NCBI GenBank assembly: GCA_050011095.1
Contig: JBEKJU010000422.1
Location: 1 to 5,015, forward strand
Length of the DNA stretch: 5,015 bases
Direction: 5' to 3'
Origin: JBEKJU01 sp050011095
GTDB taxonomy: Bacteria > Desulfobacterota > Syntrophorhabdia > Syntrophorhabdales > WCHB1-27
Positions 1-4,959 of the stretch are shown piece after piece (the stretch's first letter is position 1; each line of letters begins with the position of its first letter). A program made the position numbers and the translations under genes. Under the pieces are notes generated by a model, which was given only the letters and a program-made list of their open reading frames with translations, was not told the origin of the DNA and did no database searches.

Positions 1-41
1 GCCGAGTAGCCCGGGGGGATTTCACCCCCAGGCCCTCACAG
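1..41 (-). ncRNA. Domain VI of outer intron B, with branch-point adenosine
   Basis: Read on the minus strand, this is a hairpin. GAG (37-35) pairs with CUC (6-4), and next to it a single A at 7 is left unpaired. GGCCU then pairs with GGGCU and a run of five G pairs with C residues around a UGAAAU loop. The unpaired A lies 7 nt from base 1, the usual distance between branch point and 3' splice site. The leading CTGTGAG is the linker normally found directly after a domain V of this type, but the domain V next to it belongs to nested intron A. Its true partner is at 2078-2046. It resembles a rho-independent terminator but lacks a U tract. Confidence 0.75.
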
Positions 42-43
42 GT

Positions 44-157
44 AGGGTCGAGGATTGGCGCGCCGGCTTAGGTTGAGGCTTTCTTTGCCCGTTTGCTCGC
101 GTTTTCGCTTCGCGAGTGCCCCATTGTCTCAACCATGCCACGTTTCCAACCCCCGCC
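44..157 (-). ncRNA. Enlarged domain VI of intron A
   Basis: The basal stem pairs CGGGGGTTGG (155-146) with CCAATCCTCG (58-49), ten pairs including two G-U. An unpaired A at 48 follows, and GG (157-156) pairs with CC (47-46). This is the normal branch-point layout, 7 nt from the 3' end. The apical part is unusual: instead of a short loop it holds about 87 nt with a second stem GGTTGAG (134-128) with CTCAACC (77-71), extended below by GGC (139-137) with GCC (67-65). Inside that is CTCGCG (116-111) with CGCGAG (101-96). Group II domain VI is usually a single hairpin of roughly 35-45 nt. Confidence 0.72.
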
Positions 158-162
158 ACGTC

Positions 163-195
163 AAACCGGACGTGCGGATTTGCCGCATCCGGCTT
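163..195 (-). ncRNA. Domain V of intron A (catalytic core)
   Basis: This is a 33-nt hairpin on the minus strand. AAGCCGGA (195-188) pairs with TCCGGTTT (170-163) with one G-U wobble, and TGCGG pairs with CCGCA around a CAAAT loop. The two-base CG bulge (172-171) and the AGC catalytic triad (194-192) are both present, with the usual G-U pair at the G of the triad. Domain V holds the catalytic metal-binding site for splicing and retrohoming. It lies 32 nt after the maturase stop codon, as expected. Confidence 0.88.
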
Positions 196-227
196 TCCTC
201 TTGCCTTCACGCAAGGGTTTATGATGC

Positions 228-1529
228 CTATCGGCTGGCAGCGCTTTCGGGACGGTATGGCCGAACCTTGTAATCGTTGTAAAGGCCAAGGTTCTTGTAC
301 AGCCATTCCCTACTCCACCTGTTCCAGCCGAAACCCCGCCGGCTCCGCGCCCTCATAAGATGTCGCCGTACCTTCTTCTCTACCCAATCTTTGACATAGG
401 TGAAACAGCGACTCGCCTGTCCGACACGGAAGTAGTTCGCCCAGCCCCTGAGCTTAGGGTTGATAAGGTCGACGACCCGGCCAACAGGTTGCGACACGAA
501 CCGCCGGAAGATGTCCTTGAGGTCCTGTAGGAGCTTTGTCCTCGCCTTCATCCTCGGCGTCATGTGTACGCCCCACTTGCCACTCCGGGTCTTTCCCCTC
601 CGAAAGTCAAAGCCGAGGAAGCTGAACGTCTCTCCCTTCGTCATGTCTACCAGTCGCGTCTTATCCGTATTCACCTTCACGTCGATGCGCACCAATTCCT
701 CTCGAAGCTTTCCATAGGTTTCATTGAAGAGCCACTCCCACTTCCCGCCGTACCCATCAACCAATGCCACTATATCGTCCGCGTATCGGGCATATTCTAT
801 ATAGGTGTAGCCCGACATGCTGGTCTTTGCTTTCTGTCTCTCCAGCAGTGCGTCGACCTCATTCAGGTAGATGTTCGCGAGTAGTGGAGAAGCGACTCCC
901 CCCTGAGGAACTCCCCTTTTGCCATTCATGGTAAGCATTACCTTGAGGAGCCTCAGTATCTTGTCATCCGCCACTCTTCGGGCCACTTTCGTAAGCAAGA
1001 TGTCGTGTCTGAGGTTGTCGAAAAAGGCCTTTAGATCAAGGTCAATAACGCTGGTCTTGTTGCGAACCACTGCGTTCGCCACACGATCAACTGCCTCGTG
1101 GGCTTTCTTCCCCGGGCGATACCCATAGGAGCCTTCGTGGAAATCAGCTTCAAAGATCGGTTCGAGTAGCAGCTTCAGCGCTCCCTCCACCACGCGGTCC
1201 CGGATACAAGGGATACCCAAGACTCTCGTCTTTCCGTTGCTGGGTATCTCCTTTCTCCGATTTCTCATGGGCAGATACGTCTCTGAGAGCAACTCCTCCT
1301 GTATGTGTGTAAGGAACGGCTCAACGCCGGCTTCCTCGATCATCTCAAAGGTGATGCCGTCTATCCCCGGAGCGCCGTTGTTCTGTCGCGCCCGACGATA
1401 GGCTTCCTTGAGCGTCTCCTCCTTGCAGAGGTGCACGTACAGGCCCCAGAATCGATGATGCTTGTCGGCTTTCGCCGTTGCGTAAATCCTCTTTCTCAGA
1501 TCCTGCAGACTGACGGGCGCCTTTATCAT
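228..1529 (-). CDS. ltrA: Group II intron reverse transcriptase/maturase (intron A)
   Basis: This 433-residue protein should bind intron A RNA, help it fold and splice, and copy it into DNA during retrohoming. Visible motifs are the N-terminal RNA-binding/RT0-1 region (QNNGAPGIDGIT, 49-60), the fingers (SYGYRPGKKAHEA, 134-146), RT3 with the first catalytic aspartate (DLDLKAFFDN, about D165), RT4 (RGVPQGGVASPLLANIYLN, 205-223) and the active site YADD (249-252). A thumb/maturase domain X follows, with INPKLRGWANYFR (356-368) and a basic tail. All catalytic aspartates are present. No HNH endonuclease or CxxC pairs follow domain X, so this is an endonuclease-minus type that may rely on replication forks for priming. 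The ATG start matches the family's usual N-terminus (SLQDLRKRIY) and follows a GGGGTGAG sequence. It is not truncated. It is the only complete maturase in the window. Confidence 0.95.
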   Translation of the reverse strand: MIKAPVSLQDLRKRIYATAKADKHHRFWGLYVHLCKEETLKEAYRRARQNNGAPGIDGITFEMIEEAGVEPFLTHIQEELLSETYLPMRNRRKEIPSNGKTRVLGIPCIRDRVVEGALKLLLEPIFEADFHEGSYGYRPGKKAHEAVDRVANAVVRNKTSVIDLDLKAFFDNLRHDILLTKVARRVADDKILRLLKVMLTMNGKRGVPQGGVASPLLANIYLNEVDALLERQKAKTSMSGYTYIEYARYADDIVALVDGYGGKWEWLFNETYGKLREELVRIDVKVNTDKTRLVDMTKGETFSFLGFDFRRGKTRSGKWGVHMTPRMKARTKLLQDLKDIFRRFVSQPVGRVVDLINPKLRGWANYFRVGQASRCFTYVKDWVEKKVRRHLMRARSRRGFGWNRWSREWLYKNLGLYNDYKVRPYRPESAASR

Positions 1530-2045
1530 CTCACCCCTGCCTCAGCTTTTTGAAAGAGAAGTACCAAGAGCAGGGCCGCTTCGCTCCGCGGGCATTGCCC
1601 CGCATCGGCGCTACTACCGGCCCCTCCGCCACCCTGCCGCCTTCGGCCCCCTTCCCGTTGGTGCGGTTATAGGGCCTACCTTGCTCCGGTGATTTCTCAA
1701 CCGGGGCGACAAGGGCTTCTCCAGTTGCATGGTGCGTCCTTGCTCTCATGCCGTCGCTCCCACCCCGCCGAAGTGGACTACCCGCATCAGCCAGTATTCG
1801 GGTATCCATGCTGCCTTCGCCCTACGGACGTGTGCTCGGCCTTCGGGGCTTGTCACTTTCGGGGCCACCTCTGCGTTCACTCTCGTTACGGCCTGATGAG
1901 CTCGCCGTTACCCTTTCGGTAACGCTGTCGATGGGCTTCAAGGTGTTGGTTTCCCGTCACCCTGCCATCCCGAGCTATATGGCTTCTGGCTCTTACCATA
2001 GTAGGACTGACTCCTACTGAACACACCTGCCTTTTCTGGACACAC
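1530..2045 (-). ncRNA. Domains I-III and start of IV of intron A
   Basis: This gene-free stretch is structured RNA. From 2045 it reads GTGTGTCC, then hairpins such as AGTAGGA/TCCTACT, and CGTTACC/GGTAACG around a GAAA loop. Many GNRA-like loops and G-C stems follow, typical of group II domain I. It also carries the exon-binding sequences that choose the target site. Open frames here on either strand are fortuitous. Domain boundaries within the stretch cannot be placed without folding. Confidence 0.75.
1823..1829 (-). other. Candidate EBS1 of intron A
   Basis: On the minus strand this reads GTCCGTA. It pairs over all 7 positions (one G-U) with TACGGAT at 2052-2046, the seven bases directly before the intron A 5' end. 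In group II introns EBS1-IBS1 pairing defines the 5' splice site and the homing target. Two candidate EBS2 sites could pair with IBS2 TGTCAC (2059-2054): GTGACA at 1856-1851, and GTGACG at 1960-1955 with one wobble. The latter lies at a more typical distance from EBS1. Confidence 0.65.
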
Positions 2046-2078
2046 ATCCGTACGTGACAGTCTCCCGTCATACGGCTC
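2046..2078 (-). ncRNA. Domain V of outer intron B, interrupted near its 3' end
   Basis: The minus strand reads GAGCCGTA (2078-2071), TGACGG, a GAGA tetraloop, CTGTCA, the CG bulge (2054-2053) and TACGGAT (2052-2046). This is the classic bacterial domain V with AGC triad and two-base bulge. The last base that should pair with G2078 is missing here; it is C41, on the far side of intron A. Intron A therefore sits one nucleotide before the end of this 34-nt domain. One departure from the usual sequence: the G of the triad (2076) faces A2047 rather than the usual U. Confidence 0.85.
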
Positions 2079-2633
2079 GTGCCATCCTTACCGCCTTATG
2101 ACGGCTTGGCCCTATCCTCCGGCTCCTCCCATCGCTGGTTGGCCAAAGAATACAACCAGATGACCCAACCCCTTCGCTCCATCCCCATTACCGGGACTTC
2201 AACGCTACTGCGGGTTAGTCCGCCCCCGTGCCCCGCATTGGTACTCTCGCCCTCGTGGGTGCTTCCCACTTGGGCTTCTCCCTTCGCATCGGGACGACAG
2301 GTTCCCACGTTCCACACAAGAGCCTGGTTTCAGGTTCACGCCACCTGCATGCCGGACGCCGTCCAGACAGTAAGCAGGTTCCCTCTGGACCTTATCCTGG
2401 GATAGTGAAGGGACCCCAGTTTCGACGTCACCTTTTTGTTTTCGACACCTCGTAGGTGGTTCGCTTGCGCTCGTCTCCCTGAACCTTACTTGACACGATC
2501 ATGCCGTGTCTTTTCCTCCAACGCTCACCACCATGGCTCTTTACCACAGCAGCTTGGGGTAGTTTGAAGCCTGCCCCTGCAGGCCGGCTCCGAGGGGCCT
2601 CCCCTCATCTCTTGTGCAACTTCGTGGCGCAAC
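2079..2633 (-). ncRNA. Domains I-IV of outer intron B
   Basis: This gene-free stretch is structured intron RNA. Typical minus-strand landmarks include GACGAGCGCAAGCGAAC (about 2487-2471), AAAAAGGTGACGTCGAAAC, the hairpin CTGGG (2419-2415)/CCCAG (2401-2397) with EBS1-like CTTCACT in its loop, and TGTGTGGAACGTGGGAACC. These resemble domain I of common bacterial group II introns, by recall. The distance from the domain I motifs to domain V leaves only a stub of domain IV near 2110-2079, so no maturase gene was ever here or it has been lost. Plus- and minus-strand frames across this region show no recognisable protein. Confidence 0.75.
2404..2410 (-). other. Candidate EBS1 of intron B
   Basis: CTTCACT on the minus strand lies in the loop of a CTGGG/CCCAG hairpin. 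It can pair with GGTGGAG (2639-2633), seven pairs of which two are G-U, at the inferred 5' exon-intron junction. This is the main evidence for placing the intron start at 2633 or 2632. Such a pairing with wobbles could occur by chance. Confidence 0.5.
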
Positions 2634-2648
2634 TCCACCTCCACCTAC

Positions 2649-2861
2649 ATGTCCCACACCCAGTACATGTCCCTGTGGCGCGTACTTTTCCAGGCGGTGC
2701 TCCAGGGGTTCTGGGCGAAGTTCCTTGCCTCGTTCGCCCTCTTCCTTGCCTTCTTCCTCGGCGTCTACAGGCAGAGGATCGTGGCGGGGGTCCTCCTCTT
2801 CTTCCTCTCCGTCGCGATAGCCTACGGCGGGTGCATGCTGAAATTCGTGCTGGGCCTATGA
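2649..2861 (+). CDS. Small two-helix membrane protein, unknown function
   Basis: The product is 70 residues and I do not recognise it. Two hydrophobic segments are clear: about residues 23-40 (AKFLASFALFLAFFLGVY) and 44-69 (IVAGVLLFFLSVAIAYGG onwards). A short YRQR basic turn separates them, suggesting an inner-membrane hairpin. Its TGA overlaps the ATG of the next gene (ATGA), so the two are probably translationally coupled. The start is uncertain. Neither ATG (2649 or in-frame 2667) has a Shine-Dalgarno sequence, and the frame is open upstream to a stop at 2565. Intron B's 5' edge falls only about 16 bases before the first ATG, so the true 5' end of the gene may lie on the other side of that intron, left of the window. 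Small paired membrane proteins are common in conjugation loci, but no specific assignment is justified. Confidence 0.6.
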   Translation: MSHTQYMSLWRVLFQAVLQGFWAKFLASFALFLAFFLGVYRQRIVAGVLLFFLSVAIAYGGCMLKFVLGL

Positions 2862-3583
2862 GCCAGAAAGATGGCGACAAGTCGAACGACATCACGCCGA
2901 TAGGGATCGGCGGCTCCATCCGGCCGAAGAGCTTCATCGACGTGGTTTCCATCGTGCAGAACTACTTCCTCGCGGAGAAGCACGGGAACGACCTACCGGA
3001 GAACCTTCTCACCCTCAAGGGCAAGATCGTGATCTCGGAGGTGGGGTTCAAGGGCGCCTTCATCTCCGGCCTTGTCAGCATCCTTCTGACGCCCTTTTTT
3101 GTCGGCGTCATCGAAAGGTGCGTCCCCATCTTCGGCTCCTACGAGTTCACCCTGTTTGACCAGGCTTTCGCCGTGGCCTTAGCGCTCAGCTTCGCCATGG
3201 GCTACAGCCTCATCCTTGCCTCCATTGGCAGGTACTACATAGGGAAGCTCTCGAAAAGGGCCATCAACTGGCTCATGGCCGGGTTGACGGTCGCCGGCGT
3301 CCTCAAGATCGTCATCGCCTTCGTCTTCTACAACACCATCTACGCCTCGGTGCTCGACGAGGGGCGCGTCGCCCGCTTTCTCTTGTGGTTCTACCCACAG
3401 GTAAGCTACCGGAGCCTCAACAGGATTTACCGTTTTCTCATGGGCGTGAAGCCGGTGCTTCTCACGTCAGCGAGCTTCGTGGTCCTCACCACGTTCCTCA
3501 TGATCACGATCCCCTGGCTTTTCATCTTCACGGCGTCGAGGAAGACGCGGAGGATGATCGAGCGGGAGAGGATCTGGAGGTGA
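2858..3583 (+). CDS. Multi-pass membrane protein, unknown function
   Basis: The product is 241 residues and matches no family I can name. Residues 1-60 are hydrophilic and probably cytoplasmic. Likely transmembrane helices follow at about 64-85, 101-124, 135-164 and 199-226, and the tail is short and very basic (SRKTRRMIERERIWR). A cytoplasmic loop rich in K/R (GKLSKRAIN, 129-137) separates helices two and three. The start is taken at ATG 2858, overlapping the previous stop, because composition turns protein-like exactly there. The same frame is open back to 2501, but that part is Pro/Arg/His-rich shadow of intron RNA. Codon use and hydrophobic pattern are those of a real gene. Its neighbours (small membrane protein before, actin-like gene after) suggest a plasmid or conjugative-element function. 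That is inference. Confidence 0.8.
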   Translation: MSQKDGDKSNDITPIGIGGSIRPKSFIDVVSIVQNYFLAEKHGNDLPENLLTLKGKIVISEVGFKGAFISGLVSILLTPFFVGVIERCVPIFGSYEFTLFDQAFAVALALSFAMGYSLILASIGRYYIGKLSKRAINWLMAGLTVAGVLKIVIAFVFYNTIYASVLDEGRVARFLLWFYPQVSYRSLNRIYRFLMGVKPVLLTSASFVVLTTFLMITIPWLFIFTASRKTRRMIERERIWR

Positions 3584-3678
3584 AGGTAATATAATCCATA
3601 GGTTGTTCCGACATTATCGGTTATCAGGTACGGAAAATGGTTCTCTTGTTCCAATAATCATGAGTAAGGAGGAACCCC
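3584..3678 (+). promoter_or_regulatory. Short intergenic region before the actin-like gene, with repeated TTGTTCC
   Basis: This AT-richer 95-bp gap contains two direct copies of TTGTTCC (3603-3609 and 3646-3652), 43 bp apart. It also has a small inverted repeat, CCGA/TCGG, at 3608-3620. In ParM-type systems the region before the operon often carries repeats bound by the DNA-binding partner; here the repeats are too short for a claim. A TATAAT at 3590-3595 has no convincing -35 partner. No terminator was seen after 3583. Confidence 0.3.
3666..3672 (+). promoter_or_regulatory. Ribosome binding site of the actin-like gene
   Basis: AAGGAGG, six bases before ATG 3679, is a near-perfect Shine-Dalgarno sequence with good spacing. 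It fixes the start of a gene of which only 14 codons remain before intron C, and is the main reason to treat that short frame as real. Confidence 0.75.
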
Positions 3679-3720
3679 ATGGTGATTGATTGCATAGGGA
3701 TCGATATCGGGTACGGCTTC
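3679..3720 (+). CDS. Actin-like (ParM/Alp-type) protein, first exon, interrupted by intron C
   Basis: Only 14 residues are present: MVIDCIGIDIGYGF. The IGIDIGYG core resembles the N-terminal phosphate-1 loop of bacterial actin-like ATPases, especially plasmid-segregation ParM/Alp proteins, which typically begin with a hydrophobic strand followed by D-x-G-Y-G. In those proteins the motif binds the phosphates of ATP. Group II intron C starts at the next base. Without splicing, translation would run six codons into the intron and stop at TGA 3739-3741, giving a 20-residue peptide. The second exon would lie beyond the window. The gene follows the membrane-protein pair on the same strand with its own strong ribosome binding site. 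The family call rests on one short motif; other ASKHA-fold ATPases (hexokinase/Hsp70/actin superfamily) are possible. Confidence 0.5.
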
Positions 3721-4340
3721 GTGCGACACGAGGTTGCCTGACTGATTTGTTGATCCTCGGGGAGACCTGAGAATCAACCCTGTATTCCGCTACAGGTGGC
3801 CTACCGGTACATGCGAAGGCGGTAACGCCTTGGTGTGAAGCTACCGGGACAACGTAGCCCTGCCGAAAGGCGCAGAACAAACCGCGAGGGACGTTCAATG
3901 ACCGCCAGCGTCAGGCGGTCGAGGCTGGGGTGGGTATGGCTAACACATGTGAACTGCTGCTAAACGCCTTAAAACCGAAAGGGCCAAAAGACGCCGATAG
4001 GCCCCTAGCCAAAATGGCAAGCCGCCGGGATATTCCCTTGTATCCTGGGAATACGCGGACAGAAGCGCGGCAGGCGAATAGGCAGAGCCTAACCCACTCA
4101 TATCGTCAGTCAGGCGGAACGGAGTAACCCCCATATGCTCCCCCGAAGGGGAAAGCGGACCGCAAGGGACGCCGACGGGCATGCGGGGACGGGAGGATGG
4201 AAGAAGCGAATGCCGGCCTGTAGCGGGCCGGATAGGGATTGAGGCTAAGGCCGACATCATCCCACGCGAAAGCGTAGCAGACGTCCATCTGGTCTATCGT
4301 TACGAGAGAGCAGGGAGAACCTTTGAAGGAGGGAAAGCAA
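3721..4340 (+). ncRNA. Domains I-III (and start of IV) of intron C
   Basis: This gene-free structured region shows several clear stem-loops: CTACCGG near 3811 with its partner near 3841, AAGGCGG/CGCCTT near 3826, and GACCGCC (3900-3906) with GGCGGTC (3914-3920). It also has GCGAGGGACG-like and CCCGAAGGGG tetraloop motifs. The layout resembles domain I of chloroplast-like (CL) bacterial group II introns, by recall. Short frames at 3930-4127 and on the minus strand are fortuitous. The domain IV boundary lies near the ribosome binding site at 4326. Confidence 0.7.
4326..4332 (+). promoter_or_regulatory. Ribosome binding site deciding the start of the intron C maturase
   Basis: AAGGAGG lies eight bases before ATG 4341. 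It overlaps the upstream in-frame TTG at 4323, so the maturase starts at 4341, not 4323. Confidence 0.7.
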
Positions 4341-4910
4341 ATGAGGGTATCGCAAGATGCTTGTGCGTCCTCCGGCACGACGGTCGACTGGAACCGAATC
4401 GAATGGCGAAAAGTCTACCAAACTACCAGGAGGCTCCAGGCGCGTATCGTAAAGGCTACGCAGGAAGGCAGATGGGGCAAGGTGAAAGTCCTGCAACATC
4501 TGCTGACCCACTCGTTTAGCGGCAAGGCACTCGCCGTCAGACGGGTAACAGAGAACCAAGGCAAAAGAACACCGGGTGTGGACGGCATAAAATGGTCCAC
4601 ACCGGAAGCCAAGTCGAAGGCCGTGTTGTCGTTACAGCAGAGGGGCTATTGTACAAAGCCGCTCAGACGTATATACGTCCCCAAATCCAAGGGAGGGAGA
4701 CGCCCGTTAAGCATTCCTTCCATGACGGACAGGGCGATACAGGCGCTCTATCTGCTCGCCTTGCAGCCGGTCGCGGAGACAACGGCGGATAGTCACTCCT
4801 ACGGGTTCCGAACAGCAAGGAGCACCGCGGACGCAATGGTAGGTTGTTTTCACCAGCTCAGCGGACCCGCATCCGCGCAATGGATTTTAGAAGCAATACT
4901 GTTCACGTAA
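4341..4910 (+). pseudogene. ltrA: Group II intron reverse transcriptase/maturase (intron C), truncated by IS insertion
   Basis: About 184 genuine residues remain, followed by an IS-derived tail (AILFT) and stop. Intact members of this chloroplast-like type are usually 550-600 residues. Present are the N-terminal region (EWRKVYQTTRRLQARIVKA, 21-39), RT0-1 (ENQGKRTPGVDGI, 71-83), the RT1-2 region (RRIYVPKSKGGRRPLSIPSMTDRAIQAL, 109-136) and SYGFRTARSTADA (152-164). Homology ends at QWILE (180-184), just where the family continues with GDIK and the first catalytic aspartate. RT3 onward, the YADD active site, domain X and any endonuclease are lost, so it cannot reverse transcribe. Start chosen by the ribosome binding site at 4326-4332. 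The downstream half may survive beyond the IS. Confidence 0.88.
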
Positions 4911-4930
4911 CGTAGTCTTTGTGATAAAAT
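4902..4930 (+). promoter_or_regulatory. Likely transposase promoter inside the IS left end
   Basis: TTCACG (4902-4907) and TAAAAT (4925-4930) are separated by 17 bases, matching sigma-70 hexamers at four and five of six positions. The transposase ATG is 29 bases downstream. The -35 box may overlap the terminal inverted repeat, as is common in insertion sequences. Confidence 0.45.
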
Positions 4931-4959
4931 GTGCCATCCTATCCAAGTGAGGAGCAAAG

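Larger units (their letters stand above)
42..2045 (-). mobile_element. Complete group II intron (intron A) nested in domain V of intron B
   Basis: This is a full-length 2004-nt retroelement on the minus strand. It starts GTGTGTCC at 2045, fitting the group II 5' consensus GUGYG, and ends CCCTAC at 42, fitting the AY 3' consensus. It has about 500 nt of domains I-III, an RT/maturase gene in domain IV, domain V at 195-163 and a large domain VI at 157-44 whose bulged A (48) is 7 nt from the 3' end. The boundaries are supported three ways. EBS1-like GTCCGTA (1829-1823) pairs with TACGGAT (2052-2046) just before the 5' end. The domain VI geometry fixes the 3' end. Joining 2046 to 41 restores a normal group II domain V to domain VI sequence. 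It looks intact and possibly active. Confidence 0.88.
1..2633 (-). mobile_element. Outer ORF-less group II intron (intron B), split by a nested intron
   Basis: This is a group II intron RNA read on the minus strand. Its own sequence is about 630 nt (2633-2046 plus 41-1); the rest is nested intron A. Domain V at 2078-2046 has the AGC triad and the two-base CG bulge, and domain VI at 41-1 has a bulged adenosine at 7. No reverse transcriptase fits in its small domain IV, so it would need a maturase supplied in trans. The 5' end is inferred: a hairpin loop at 2419-2397 contains CTTCACT (2410-2404), which pairs over 7 nt with GGTGGAG (2639-2633) at the presumed 5' exon edge. The intron therefore starts at 2633 or 2632 with (G)TTGCGCC. 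The 3' end, 7-8 nt after the bulged A, falls at or just beyond base 1. It lies antisense to the membrane-protein genes that begin just beyond its 5' end. Identity as a group II intron is firm; exact ends are inference. Confidence 0.8.
3721..4893 (+). mobile_element. Third group II intron (intron C), 5' part, broken by an IS4-family element
   Basis: The intron starts GTGCGACACG at 3721, a standard group II 5' end, directly after the actin-like first exon. About 600 nt of structured RNA precede an RT/maturase gene of a type different from that of intron A. A candidate EBS1-like GAAGCT (3837-3842) could pair with GGCTTC (3715-3720), but it lies early in domain I, so it is tentative. The 3' part of the maturase and domains V-VI are not in the window. 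An insertion sequence begins at about 4894, inside the maturase gene. It is in the sense orientation relative to the host gene, so splicing could once have restored the gene. With the IS inserted, the intron cannot make its own complete maturase. Confidence 0.82.

Noticed and set aside
1..41. Rho-independent terminator (G-C hairpin)
   Set aside because: No U tract follows on either strand, and an unpaired A 7 nt from the end plus the preceding CTGTGAG linker fit group II domain VI.
42..157. Two separate group II introns in tandem rather than nested
   Set aside because: The upstream domain V (2078-2046) lacks its own domain VI on its 3' side, whereas an orphan domain VI at 41-1 fits it and restores its terminal base pair.
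228..1529. A retron, diversity-generating or CRISPR-associated reverse transcriptase
   Set aside because: The protein has a maturase domain X and is followed directly by domain V and domain VI; no template/variable repeat, msr/msd or CRISPR array is present.
1531..2405. Several 60-110 residue open frames on both strands
   Set aside because: They lie in structured intron RNA, overlap one another, are low-complexity in composition and show no protein motif.
2501..2857. An N-terminal extension making the 241-residue membrane protein 360 residues long
   Set aside because: The extension is Pro/His/Arg-rich, overlaps the small membrane gene in another frame and the intron B RNA, and has no ribosome binding site; ATG 2858 overlaps the previous stop as in coupled genes.
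2605..2952. A 115-residue minus-strand frame
   Set aside because: It is the antisense of the small membrane gene and the start of the next, is dominated by Arg/Pro/Gly, and has no homology I can see.
3590..3595. TATAAT as a -10 promoter box for the actin-like gene
   Set aside because: No acceptable -35 hexamer at 16-18 bp upstream; it could be chance in an AT-rich gap.
3930..4260. Short plus- and minus-strand open frames (65 and 106 residues)
   Set aside because: They fall within domain I-III RNA of intron C and have no motif or ribosome binding site.
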